Assembly (NCBI GenBank): GCA_044433415.1
Contig: JAWXTP010000056.1
Coordinates: forward strand, 1 to 17,619
DNA: 17,619 nt
DNA from: JAWXTP01 sp044433415
Lineage (GTDB): Bacteria; Bacteroidota; Bacteroidia; Bacteroidales; Rikenellaceae
Direction of reading: 5' to 3'
A program made the position numbers and the translations under genes. This document shows, one piece after another, positions 7,908 through 15,817 of the stretch. A model generated the notes under the pieces. The model made no database searches and was not told the origin of the DNA. It was given only the letters and a program-made list of their open reading frames with translations. Position 1 is the first letter of the stretch; the number at the start of each line of letters is the position of its first letter.

Positions 7908-9111
7908 TCGTTTAATAGAGTGGTTTATTGCTTTTAGATACCTCTTCTCAAAGAAGTCACATTCGATAATAAATATTATATCTATTGTGACTGTGACAGC
8001 TATTGCTGTGCCTACAGCTGCGATGATTATCGTAATGAGTGTGTATAACGGCTTAGAGGATGTTCTAAAGACTTTATATTCTAATTTTGACACAGAAATA
8101 ACTATTACACCTAAGCAGGGAAAATTTTTTGATATCAATGAATTTCCTCTTTCTGAATTGTCTGAAATAGATGGTGTGTATCAATTTTCTGAGATTCTAG
8201 AAGATAATGCAATGGTGGAATATAGAGGCAGGCAGACTATTGCGACAGTTAGGGGTGTTGATGATAATTATAGACAGATTACAACCTTAGATTCTCTTAT
8301 TACATTTGGAAATGTTGATTTAAAACTTGGAGATTTAGATTATGCAGTTATAGGAATGGGTGTAGCTTATGATTTAAGAGTAAATCTTGCTATGTATGAA
8401 ACCTTAAATTTTTATGTGCCAAAAACAGGTAATTCAGGTTTCTTAGGAAGTTCATTTTATAATAATGAAAGTGCGCGACCTAATGGAGTTTTTACTCTTG
8501 ACGAGGAAACGGATACAAAATATATCATTACAGGGCTTCGTTTTGCTGAAAAGTTATTTTCGATACAAGGTCAGCGATCACAGATAGGGATTAAGCTAGC
8601 AGATAAAGCCAATGAGAAGCAGGTTATAGCTGAAATTGAAAAGTTGGTAGGTGATAAATTTGCTGTCAAAAATCGTTATCAACAGAAGGAATGGCTATAC
8701 GATGTGATGGCAGCTGAAAAACGAGGAGTGTTTTTATTAATAGTAATGATTTTGGTGATTGCTTCATTTACGTTGGTAGGGGCAGTGATTATGTTAATAA
8801 CTGATAAACAGAGTGCAAATTTTGCGTTGAAAGCAATGGGTGCAACAGATAAATTTATAAAAAATGTATTTGTTTATCAAGGATTATTAATAACTTTGGG
8901 AGGTTTATTACTAGGAGCTATTTTCGGTATAGGTTTGGTTTTACTTCAAGATTATTTTGGATTAATTTCTATAAATAGCCAATCTATTTTAATAGATAAA
9001 TATCCTGTTAAGTTGATTAGGTCAGATGTTATTTCTATAGTGTTGGTAGTTGTCTGTATAAATAGTTTTATAGCTTATTTAACGACACATCTAACTATGC
9101 GACAGGATTAA
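7885..9111 (+). CDS. FtsX/LolC-LolE-type ABC transporter permease
   Basis: Inner-membrane permease of 408 residues with the MacB/FtsX layout. One N-terminal membrane segment (about 30-52, IINIISIVTVTAIAVPTAAMII) is followed by a large periplasmic domain (about 55-275) and three C-terminal membrane segments (about 279-302, 327-350 and 378-398). The opening (WFIAFRYLFSKKSHSIINIISIV) resembles LolC/LolE, which release lipoproteins from the inner membrane together with LolA and the LolD ATPase. No LolD gene is adjacent, so the ATPase would be encoded elsewhere. The ATG overlaps rbfA by 23 nt; a later start would cut into the conserved N-terminus. The N-terminal extension is short and family-like. 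LolC/E function is inferred from architecture only. Confidence 0.85.
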   Translation: MKSTLRNSRLIEWFIAFRYLFSKKSHSIINIISIVTVTAIAVPTAAMIIVMSVYNGLEDVLKTLYSNFDTEITITPKQGKFFDINEFPLSELSEIDGVYQFSEILEDNAMVEYRGRQTIATVRGVDDNYRQITTLDSLITFGNVDLKLGDLDYAVIGMGVAYDLRVNLAMYETLNFYVPKTGNSGFLGSSFYNNESARPNGVFTLDEETDTKYIITGLRFAEKLFSIQGQRSQIGIKLADKANEKQVIAEIEKLVGDKFAVKNRYQQKEWLYDVMAAEKRGVFLLIVMILVIASFTLVGAVIMLITDKQSANFALKAMGATDKFIKNVFVYQGLLITLGGLLLGAIFGIGLVLLQDYFGLISINSQSILIDKYPVKLIRSDVISIVLVVVCINSFIAYLTTHLTMRQD

Positions 9112-9116
9112 TATAA

Positions 9117-9171
9117 GGGAACTTCTAAAAATCAGTTTATAGAACTCCCCATAATTCATTTTTTAGAAGTT
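9117..9171 (+). terminator. Terminator-like hairpin with an overlapping alternative hairpin
   Basis: Structure A: GGGA..TTCT (9117-9126) pairs with AGAA.TCCC (9141-9149), 8 bp around a small internal loop, with a T run (9159-9164) some 10 nt later. Structure B: AACTTCTAAAAA (9120-9131) is perfectly complementary to TTTTTAGAAGTT (9160-9171), 12 bp. Both use TTCT at 9123-9126, so they exclude each other. Structure A may end the permease transcript; B could be an antiterminator or simply a bidirectional element. Confidence 0.55.
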
Positions 9172-9196
9172 TATGTAAGTTAATTTATTTACTTTG

Positions 9197-10069
9197 ATGA
9201 GAAATTTTTTAATAATATGTGTGTTACTTTTATCGGCGTGTAGTAGTTCGCCTAAGTATATTGACGATGATACATTAAAGTCAGTATTCTTTGACTTGGC
9301 TATGCATGATGCTGTTATGGCAGAACTAACAAAGAGTGTAAAGCGAGATACTACTTGTTTCTTTAATCAGGTGTTACAGAAAAATGGAGTGACAATTGAA
9401 GATTTTGAGTATACATTAGAGAAAAAAATGTTAAGAAAGAGTAATGTTCTTCCGTCATTGATTAACGAGCTTACTCAGGAAGTTGCAAAACTAAAGTCTA
9501 AATATAACTACAATGCACAGGTTTTAGCTGATTGGGACAAAAGAGCAGATACCACTTTTGCGCGTACTCTCTATTTAGATTCTATGTATATTAATGATGT
9601 AGATTCTATTGATAACACTATAATCAAGGTAAATCTTGATGCAACAGGAGAGCTTAAAATTAGGGCTGTATACACAATAGATACGCTCGATAAAAATAGA
9701 AGTCACTCAATGAATGTAACTCTTAAAGATACTATATCGGGTAAACTTCAAAATGGTACAACACGTTGGTTTTCAAAATATAATAAAAATAAGCCTGTAC
9801 AAAATGACAACATGATTCTAAAATACGATGCTAAGAAGTTTAATCAGGCTATAGTTACTTTCTTAAATGTTAAAACATCGAGAAAAGACAAAAAACTTGA
9901 TACCCCGTATGTTAGATTTGATACCTTAGAGATAAAATACCACTATCCAAAACTTGTAGCACGTCAAATGTTGATAGATAGTGTACTAAATATAAATAGT
10001 TTTAAACGAAAAATAACAGTTCCTTATGAAAAGAAAGATAGCAGCGCATTATCTACTTATCTCAAATAA
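9197..10069 (+). CDS. DUF4296 domain lipoprotein
   Basis: Predicted lipoprotein of 290 residues with no known function. The signal peptide MRNFLIICVLLLSAC has a clean LLSAC lipobox (Cys15 from this start). The DUF4296 domain follows (about 20-110), with the family's short segments DDTLKSVFFDLAMHDAVM and TCFFNQVLQKNGVTIEDFEYTLEKKM. A longer C-terminal beta-rich part (about 130-290) is not recognised. An in-frame TTG directly before the ATG could extend it by one residue; the ATG is preferred. The last 44 nt overlap the amidohydrolase gene, suggesting coupled expression. Family members are confined to Bacteroidota as far as I know; localisation to the envelope is the only safe inference. Confidence 0.85.
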   Translation: MRNFLIICVLLLSACSSSPKYIDDDTLKSVFFDLAMHDAVMAELTKSVKRDTTCFFNQVLQKNGVTIEDFEYTLEKKMLRKSNVLPSLINELTQEVAKLKSKYNYNAQVLADWDKRADTTFARTLYLDSMYINDVDSIDNTIIKVNLDATGELKIRAVYTIDTLDKNRSHSMNVTLKDTISGKLQNGTTRWFSKYNKNKPVQNDNMILKYDAKKFNQAIVTFLNVKTSRKDKKLDTPYVRFDTLEIKYHYPKLVARQMLIDSVLNINSFKRKITVPYEKKDSSALSTYLK

Positions 10070-11159
10070 GTTTGAGAGAAATGGTATTATAACTTTAGAC
10101 GAGAATGGAGTTGTTGAAAACATAGAATTGGGAGTTGAGGATATTGATTCACGTAGTAATGTTGAATTTTATAATGGAGTTTTAGTCCCAGGTTTCGTAA
10201 ACTGTCATAGCCACCTTGAATACTCTTACGTTAAGGGCTTGATTCCTCCAGGGGGTGGGTTAGGAGAGTTTATTCGTACTATTATAGAAATAAAAATCAA
10301 GGATGAAATTGCAGAGCCTACAAAAATAGAAGCAGCTCAATATTGGGATGCTATAATGGCACAACAGGGGGTTGTTGCTGTGGGTGACCATAATAACAAT
10401 GACTATGTTTATGATGTTAAGAAAAATAGTAAGATAAAATATTTTAACTTCATCGAATTGTACGATATGGACGGCAATACAGCTCAGCAAACTTACGAGT
10501 GGGGTTTAGAAAGAGTAAAAGAGTCTAGAGCTTATGGTTTCGTATCTTCTATAGGTCCTCACGCTAATTACACTATGGAGCAAGAGTTAATAAATTTAAC
10601 TGGAGGTTCTCAAATAGGTGATAATGGAGTTAAAGCTGATGGTATCGTTTCTGTTCACTTTAAGGAGTCGTTAGATTTGGGTGGTGGAGGCGAATTTGAT
10701 GCTATTTATGAAGGTCTTTCAGCTGATAGAGATAGAATATTACTAGTTCACTCTATCTATGCTACTCGTGACGATATCAAGAAAATGAAATCTAAGTTAG
10801 GAGATAAAATTACTGTTGTAATGTGTCCTGTTTCTAATCTTTATATAGAGAATAACATGGCAGACCTTGTAATGTTACAAGAAGAAGGTGTTTTAGTTAC
10901 TTTAGGTACTGATTCTTTAAGCTCTAATGTTTCTCTATCTATGGTTGAGGAGATGAAAGCCCTACAAAATAAGTTCTCTCATCTTTCTTTGGCTGAGATA
11001 GTGAAGATGGCTACAGAAAATGGAGCTATAACTCTTGGTATAGATGACATTTATGGTACTTTAGAAGTAGGAAAACAGCCTGGTGTAGTTTTACTTAGTG
11101 GATTAGATTTTGAGTCTATGATACTTACAGATAAAGCTGAATCTAAACGCTTGATATAG
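10026..11159 (+). CDS. Amidohydrolase-superfamily deaminase-like protein
   Basis: Cytoplasmic metal-dependent hydrolase of 377 residues, close to the ATZ/TRZ-chlorohydrolase and nucleobase-deaminase branch. Metal ligands and catalytic residues are visible in order. They are His61-x-His63 in CHSHLEYS, His211 in VSVHFKES with the catalytic-type Glu214, His242 in LLVHSIYAT, and Asp296 in TLGTDSLSSN. His179 in IGPHANYT probably contacts substrate. The substrate is not evident: aminofutalosine, S-adenosylhomocysteine/methylthioadenosine and guanine deaminases share this pattern. The ATG lies inside the DUF4296 gene (44-nt overlap); MKRKIAAHYLL is the expected family N-terminus, so this start is not an artefact. 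The stop is TAG. Confidence 0.85.
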   Translation: MKRKIAAHYLLISNKFERNGIITLDENGVVENIELGVEDIDSRSNVEFYNGVLVPGFVNCHSHLEYSYVKGLIPPGGGLGEFIRTIIEIKIKDEIAEPTKIEAAQYWDAIMAQQGVVAVGDHNNNDYVYDVKKNSKIKYFNFIELYDMDGNTAQQTYEWGLERVKESRAYGFVSSIGPHANYTMEQELINLTGGSQIGDNGVKADGIVSVHFKESLDLGGGGEFDAIYEGLSADRDRILLVHSIYATRDDIKKMKSKLGDKITVVMCPVSNLYIENNMADLVMLQEEGVLVTLGTDSLSSNVSLSMVEEMKALQNKFSHLSLAEIVKMATENGAITLGIDDIYGTLEVGKQPGVVLLSGLDFESMILTDKAESKRLI

Positions 11160-11197
11160 TTTCAGAATGTAATTTTAGAATATATTTTTAAAATAAA

Positions 11198-11974
11198 ATG
11201 GCAACACATATTTTTGAAGACGTTATTTTTGGACCTATAAAAAGTAGACGTTTAGGAGTTAGCTTAGGAGTTAATTTAATGCCTGTGAATGGCAAGTTAT
11301 GCAATTTTGACTGTGTATATTGTGAGTGTGGTTGGAATGGTGCAAATGGAGGTAAATTGCGTCATAACTCTAAAGCTGTAGTTCAGGAGCAATTACGTGA
11401 ACGTTTGACAAAGATGCATGCAGATGGAGATACGCTTGACGTTATTACTTTTGCAGGAAATGGTGAGCCTACCTTGCATCCCGATTTTGAGGAGATTATA
11501 GATTCTACAATTTCTTTAAGAAATGAGTTGTTTCCAGAGGCTAAAGTTGCTGTGCTAAGTAATGCAACAAGAGTTAATAACAGTAGTGTTCGTTCGGCAC
11601 TAGAAAAAGTAGATAGAGCGATACTGAAAATTGACTCAGCAAGCGAAAATACAATAAACCTTGTCAATCAACCTCAATTTAAATATTCTTTAAGAGCTGT
11701 AATTGATAGCATTAAACAGTTTAAAGGAGAGGTTATTATTCAAACCATGTTCCTAAAAGGGGAAAGTGGTGGTGAAAAAATAGATAACACCTCAGAAATA
11801 GAGGTTGCAGAGTGGTTAAAAGTCTTAGAGGAGTTACAACCTGCTTTAGTGATGATATATTCACTGGATAGAGATACGCCACTTGATACATTAATAAAAG
11901 TAAATATAGATGAACTAAATGCTATAGCTGAGAAAGTTAGAAACTTAGGTATAGAATGTTCAGCCGCAGGATAA
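11198..11974 (+). CDS. Radical SAM protein, COG0731-like (TYW1-related)
   Basis: A 258-residue radical S-adenosylmethionine enzyme. The 4Fe-4S motif is Cys35-x3-Cys39-x2-Cys42 (LCNFDCVYCECG), followed by a GNGEPTLHP segment typical of SAM binding. The opening FGPIKSRRLGVSLGVNLMP and the LKIDSASENTINLVNQP region place it with the bacterial COG0731 group named after wyosine synthase TYW1. Bacteria do not make wyosine, so the real reaction is unknown. It lacks a flavodoxin domain. The start follows an A-rich leader (tttttaaaataaa). The TAA stop is 2 nt before the prfB ATG, so the two genes are very likely co-transcribed. Confidence 0.85.
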   Translation: MATHIFEDVIFGPIKSRRLGVSLGVNLMPVNGKLCNFDCVYCECGWNGANGGKLRHNSKAVVQEQLRERLTKMHADGDTLDVITFAGNGEPTLHPDFEEIIDSTISLRNELFPEAKVAVLSNATRVNNSSVRSALEKVDRAILKIDSASENTINLVNQPQFKYSLRAVIDSIKQFKGEVIIQTMFLKGESGGEKIDNTSEIEVAEWLKVLEELQPALVMIYSLDRDTPLDTLIKVNIDELNAIAEKVRNLGIECSAAG

Positions 11975-11976
11975 TT

Positions 11977-13048
11977 ATGACACAAGAACAACTTAAAGAG
12001 CTTATAAGACGACAGGAGTCGTTGGGGAGTTATCTTTGACATTGATACAAAGACAAAAGCAATAGCTGAATTGGCTAAACAGATTGAAGATGCTGATTTT
12101 TGGAATGATGCTTCGGCAGCTGAGAAAGTCCTTAAGGAGTCTTCTCAGTTGAAAGCTGTAGTAGAGAAATTTACTGCTATATCAGAAAAAGTTAATGAGA
12201 TTGAATTAAGCGATGAATTTATAGTTGCTGGTTTGATGGAGGAGGCTGATGTTGAGCTTATTTACCAAGAAGCACTGACTATGCTAGACTCTTTAGAGTT
12301 ACACTCTATGTTGTCGGGCGAGGAGGACAGGATGAACGCCATTATTGAGGTAAACTCAGGAGCTGGTGGCACTGAAAGTCTTGATTGGACTGCTATGTTA
12401 CTTAGGATGTATAGTAGATATGCTGAAAGACGAGGCTATAAGGTAAAGACTCTTGATATACAAGAAGATGGTATAGGAGTGAAAAGTGCGATGATAGAAA
12501 TAGAGGGAGATTACGCCTATGGTTATCTGAAAAGTGAGAGTGGAGTACATAGACTAGTTCGTTTGTCGCCTTTTGATTCAAGTAATAGAAGACACACTAC
12601 CTTTGCATCAGTTTTTGTTTCCCCTGCTATTGATGATACTATAGATATAGAGATTTCCCCTGCTGATATTTCGTGGGATACCTATCGTTCGGGTGGCGCA
12701 GGAGGTCAGAATGTTAATAAAGTGGAAACAGGTGTTAGACTTTATCACGCTCCTTCAGGTATAGTTGTAGAGAATACAGAAACTAGATCTCAGTTGATGA
12801 ATAAAGAAAATGCTATTCGTATTCTGAAAAGTAAGTTATATCAAATAGAGTTGGAAAAGCGACTTGAAACTCAGCGTGAAGCAGAAGGTAAAAAAAGAAA
12901 GATAGAGTGGGGAAGTCAGATACGAAGTTACGTTTTACATCCTTACAAGATGGTTAAAGACCATAGAACAAGTTGTGAAACCTCAGACGTAAATGCTGTC
13001 CTAGATGGGGATATTGAAAACTTCATAACAGCATTTTTGTTATGGTAG
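11977..13048 (+). CDS. prfB: Peptide chain release factor 2, with programmed +1 frameshift
   Basis: RF2 recognises UAA/UGA and triggers peptide release on the ribosome. The coding region is in two frames. ATG at 11977 opens a 20-codon leader (MTQEQLKELIRRQESLGSYL) ending in CTT (12034-12036), followed by an in-frame TGA (12037-12039). Skipping T12037 continues at GAC (12038) into the 336-codon body, giving 356 residues. The fused junction LGSYL-DIDTK aligns with the LRGYL-DYDAK junction of E. coli RF2. The body carries the stop-recognition tripeptide SPF (197-199) and the catalytic GGQ (242-244, in RSGGAGGQNVNKVE). Starting the gene in the downstream frame only (for example at the TTG at 12071) would lose the conserved N-terminus. 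RF2 is expected to be autoregulated: scarce RF2 leaves TGA unread and favours the shift. It directly follows the radical SAM gene (2-nt gap). Confidence 0.95.
12014..12040 (+). promoter_or_regulatory. prfB: RF2 recoding site: SD-like elements plus CTT TGA C slippery stop
   Basis: The site comprises CTT TGA C at 12034-12040, identical to the canonical bacterial RF2 shift heptamer, preceded by GGGGAG at 12024-12029 with a 4-nt gap to CTT (3 nt in E. coli). A second purine motif, AGGAG, lies at 12014-12018. The P-site tRNA-Leu on CTT slips +1 to TTT when TGA is decoded slowly. Confidence 0.93.
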
Positions 13049-13100
13049 ATTTTGAAAATATTCTTATCTAAAATAATTACACGTTATTAATTTTTCTTAT

Positions 13101-13108
13101 TATATTTG
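13101..13108 (+). promoter_or_regulatory. Bacteroidota -7 box (TAnnTTTG) before the LptF/G gene
   Basis: TATATTTG matches TAnnTTTG exactly and ends 5 nt before the GTG start at 13114. A -33 TTG/TTTG at the right distance is not evident. Transcription from it would start near 13112-13116, giving an mRNA with almost no leader for the lptF/G-ribBA pair. Confidence 0.45.
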
Positions 13109-13113
13109 CATTT

Positions 13114-14595
13114 GTGAAGACACTAAATAAATTTATGCTGAAGAGTTATCTCGGCCCGATGTTCGCAACATTTTTTATTGTTATGTTCATCCTGCTGATG
13201 AATGTAGTATGGCGATATATAGATGAAATAGTGGGAAAAGGCTTGCCTTTATCAGCTATTTTTGAACTATTATTCTATGCTACAAGTACTCTTATACCCC
13301 TAGGTTTGCCTTTGTCAACCTTGCTTGCTGCAATTATGACTATGGGTAATTTAGGTGAAAATAATGAGCTATTAGCACTGAAAGCGGCTGGTGTTTCGCT
13401 TTTGCGTATTATGAAACCTATCATAATTGTCGCGGTTTGTATCTCTATAGGTAGCTTTTTCGTTATTAATAATTATGTACCTTATTCTCATAAACAAATG
13501 GCAAGTATCAGACGAGATATTAGTCAAACAAAGGGTAAGATAGAATTTAAAGATGGTATTTTCTTTAATAATATTCCTAACGTAGCAATTAGAGTAGGGA
13601 AACAAGATAAGGAAACTCATAAATTAACTGATGTGTTGATTTATGATACTCGTGACAATAAGGTTACTAAAACTATAGTGGCAGATTCTGGTTACATAGG
13701 ACTTTCTACTGATAGTAAGTTTCTTATGGTAGAACTTTATGATGGTCAAAATTATGAAGATACGCGCGGTTGGGAGTGGTATAATAACCCAACTATGCGT
13801 CATCATCTATTTGATTATCAGAAGTTGTTAATTGAGCTTGATGGTTTTGGTTTTGAAAGAAGTGATGTTGACGTATTAAAGGATAATCCTGCATCTATGG
13901 ATATATTTACTCTTACAAAAAATATTGATTCATTGGATCAGATAGCTAAGGGTAAGTTAGATGTGTTTATTTCTACTTTCTTGAAAACGAAAGTTATAAA
14001 GGGTGATACCAACGAATATTTAGCTTTGAAAGATGATTCAATAGCACTTATTAAATCTGTTCCTATTATGGCTCACGAGTATTTTGACACAATGTCAATA
14101 ACTACTAAAAGTGAGATTTTTGATAGGATTTCAGAACGACTTACAGATGTAAAACAGTATGCAACTTCTAGGCATGATGATATACGAAGTAGTACTTATG
14201 TGAAGTATGTATCTCAGATAAATTTCCATGAAAAAATGGCACTTCCTATCTCTGTGTTTATCTTCTTCTTGATAGGAGCACCTCTTGGAGCTATCATCAG
14301 AAAAGGGGGGTTAGGTCTGCCAGTTGTGATATCAATTTTCTTCTTTATAGTATATTATATATTGTCGCTTACAGGAAATAAAATGGTAAGTGATGGTGTG
14401 TGGCCTCCTATCATAGGTCAATGGTTATCCTCCATTGTGTTATTCCCGTTAGCTATATTTTTATGTTATAAATCGGCTACCGATTCACAACTTTTCAATA
14501 AAGAAGCATATTACATATTTATAGATAAAGTAAAAGCAAAAATTAAAATATTAAAATCTAATGTCAAAACTAAACACAATAGACGAAGCTATTAA
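13114..14595 (+). CDS. LptF/LptG-family (YjgP/YjgQ) LPS-export permease
   Basis: Inner-membrane permease of the LptB2FG complex that drives lipopolysaccharide from the inner membrane toward LptC/A/D; 493 residues. Membrane segments are predicted at about 11-34, 46-72 and 103-122, then a periplasmic beta-jellyroll-like domain (about 125-370), then about 376-396, 402-422 and 432-456. The N-terminal KTLNKFMLKSYLGPMFATFF and the ENNELLALKAAGVSLLRIMKP coupling helix are diagnostic. F and G subfamilies cannot be separated by eye. The start is GTG; the alternative ATG at 13135 would remove KTLNKF, which is conserved in relatives, so GTG is preferred. The last 35 nt overlap ribBA. The C-terminal tail (KVKAKIKILKSNVKTKHNRRSY) is basic and cytoplasmic. 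Confidence 0.9.
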   Translation: MKTLNKFMLKSYLGPMFATFFIVMFILLMNVVWRYIDEIVGKGLPLSAIFELLFYATSTLIPLGLPLSTLLAAIMTMGNLGENNELLALKAAGVSLLRIMKPIIIVAVCISIGSFFVINNYVPYSHKQMASIRRDISQTKGKIEFKDGIFFNNIPNVAIRVGKQDKETHKLTDVLIYDTRDNKVTKTIVADSGYIGLSTDSKFLMVELYDGQNYEDTRGWEWYNNPTMRHHLFDYQKLLIELDGFGFERSDVDVLKDNPASMDIFTLTKNIDSLDQIAKGKLDVFISTFLKTKVIKGDTNEYLALKDDSIALIKSVPIMAHEYFDTMSITTKSEIFDRISERLTDVKQYATSRHDDIRSSTYVKYVSQINFHEKMALPISVFIFFLIGAPLGAIIRKGGLGLPVVISIFFFIVYYILSLTGNKMVSDGVWPPIIGQWLSSIVLFPLAIFLCYKSATDSQLFNKEAYYIFIDKVKAKIKILKSNVKTKHNRRSY

Positions 14596-15766
14596 AGATA
14601 TAGCTGAGGGCAAAATCGTTATCGTTGTAGATAATGAGGATAGAGAGAATGAAGGTGATTTTATCGCCGCTGCTGATAAGATTACTACAGAGATGGTTAA
14701 TTTTATGGCACGCTATGGTAGAGGACTTATCTGTGCGCCCCTTACTCGTGAGAGATGTAAAGAGTTAAATCTTGATATGATGGTTGGTGAAAACACGTCT
14801 TTACATGCAACACCTTTCACTATTTCTGTTGATTTATTGACACAGGGATGTACAACAGGTATTTCTGCTTCAGATAGAGCTAAAACTCTTAATGCGTTGG
14901 TAAATCCTGATACTAAGCCTGAGGAGTTAGGTCGTCCAGGTCATATCTTCCCTCTTATGGCACAAGATAAGGGTGTTTTACGTCGCCCAGGACACACAGA
15001 AGCTGTTGTTGACCTTACACGCCTTGCAGGCTTAAGACCTGGTGGGGTATTAGTAGAGATAATGAACGAGGATGGTACGATGGCTCGTCTTCCTGAGTTA
15101 TTTGAAGTAGCTGAGAAATTTGATTTGAAAATTATCTCTATAGCAGATCTTATAAAATACAGATTAGAAAGCGAAACTCTTGTTAAAAGAGGTGTAACTG
15201 TAGATATGCCTACAGCTTACGGCCACTTTAAGATGACTTCTTTCCAACAAGTTAGTGATGATTTAGAACACATGGCACTGATTAAAGGAGAGTGGGAAGA
15301 GGGAGAACCTATATTAGTACGTATGCATTCTTCATGTGCAACAGGTGATATCTTTGGATCTTGCAGATGTGACTGTGGAGCACAGCTTCAAGAGTCTATG
15401 CGTCTTATTGAGAAAGAAGGTAAAGGTGTTGTTGTTTATCTAAGTCAAGAAGGACGTGGCATAGGTTTAACAAACAAGTTGCATGCTTATAAACTTCAAG
15501 AGGAAGGTCTTGACACTGTAGAGGCTAACTTGCAGTTAGGATTCTCTGCTGATGATAGAGATTATGGAGTAGGTGCTACTATACTTAGAGATCTAGGAGT
15601 TACTAAGATTAAGTTACTTACTAATAACCCATTAAAACGTGTAGGTTTAGAAGGTTATGGTCTTGAAATAGTTGAGAATGTTCCTATGATTATTCAACCT
15701 AATCCTTATAACCTTAGATACCTTAAGACTAAGGAAGATTTAATGGGACATAAATTAGGTTTGTAG
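14561..15766 (+). CDS. ribBA: Bifunctional DHBP synthase / GTP cyclohydrolase II (riboflavin biosynthesis)
   Basis: Cytoplasmic fusion enzyme catalysing both entry reactions of riboflavin synthesis; 401 residues, standard length. The N-terminal RibB half (about 1-200) makes 3,4-dihydroxy-2-butanone 4-phosphate from ribulose 5-phosphate. It carries DNEDRENEGDF (24-34) and RRPGHTEA (141-148, with His145). The C-terminal RibA half (about 205-401) opens the GTP ring. Its zinc ligands are Cys259, Cys270 and Cys272 (SSCATGDIFGSCRCDCG), spaced 11 and 2 as in E. coli RibA, and it has SQEGRGIGL. The ATG lies inside the lptF/G gene (35-nt overlap) and follows A-rich sequence, so translation is probably coupled. 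No FMN riboswitch is seen upstream, which fits an internal operon position. Confidence 0.97.
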   Translation: MSKLNTIDEAIKDIAEGKIVIVVDNEDRENEGDFIAAADKITTEMVNFMARYGRGLICAPLTRERCKELNLDMMVGENTSLHATPFTISVDLLTQGCTTGISASDRAKTLNALVNPDTKPEELGRPGHIFPLMAQDKGVLRRPGHTEAVVDLTRLAGLRPGGVLVEIMNEDGTMARLPELFEVAEKFDLKIISIADLIKYRLESETLVKRGVTVDMPTAYGHFKMTSFQQVSDDLEHMALIKGEWEEGEPILVRMHSSCATGDIFGSCRCDCGAQLQESMRLIEKEGKGVVVYLSQEGRGIGLTNKLHAYKLQEEGLDTVEANLQLGFSADDRDYGVGATILRDLGVTKIKLLTNNPLKRVGLEGYGLEIVENVPMIIQPNPYNLRYLKTKEDLMGHKLGL

Positions 15767-15817
15767 ACTGAGATTAATATAAGTCAGCATAGCGGTATGG
15801 TGATTTAGAAATTTAAA

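Noticed and set aside
9194..9196. TTG as the start of the DUF4296 gene
   Set aside because: An ATG follows immediately and gives the same lipoprotein signal peptide without the extra residue.
12037..12039. TGA in prfB as a nonsense mutation or a sign of TGA reassignment
   Set aside because: The CTT TGA C context with an upstream purine motif is the standard RF2 recoding site, and RF2 itself is intact, which requires TGA to be a stop.
12071..12073. TTG at 12071 as the prfB start
   Set aside because: The conserved RF2 N-terminus lies upstream and is restored by the +1 frameshift; this TTG is an internal leucine codon.
13372..13806. Minus-strand open frames inside the LptF/G gene
   Set aside because: They are shadows of a strongly recognisable plus-strand membrane protein gene and show no independent start context or family motifs.
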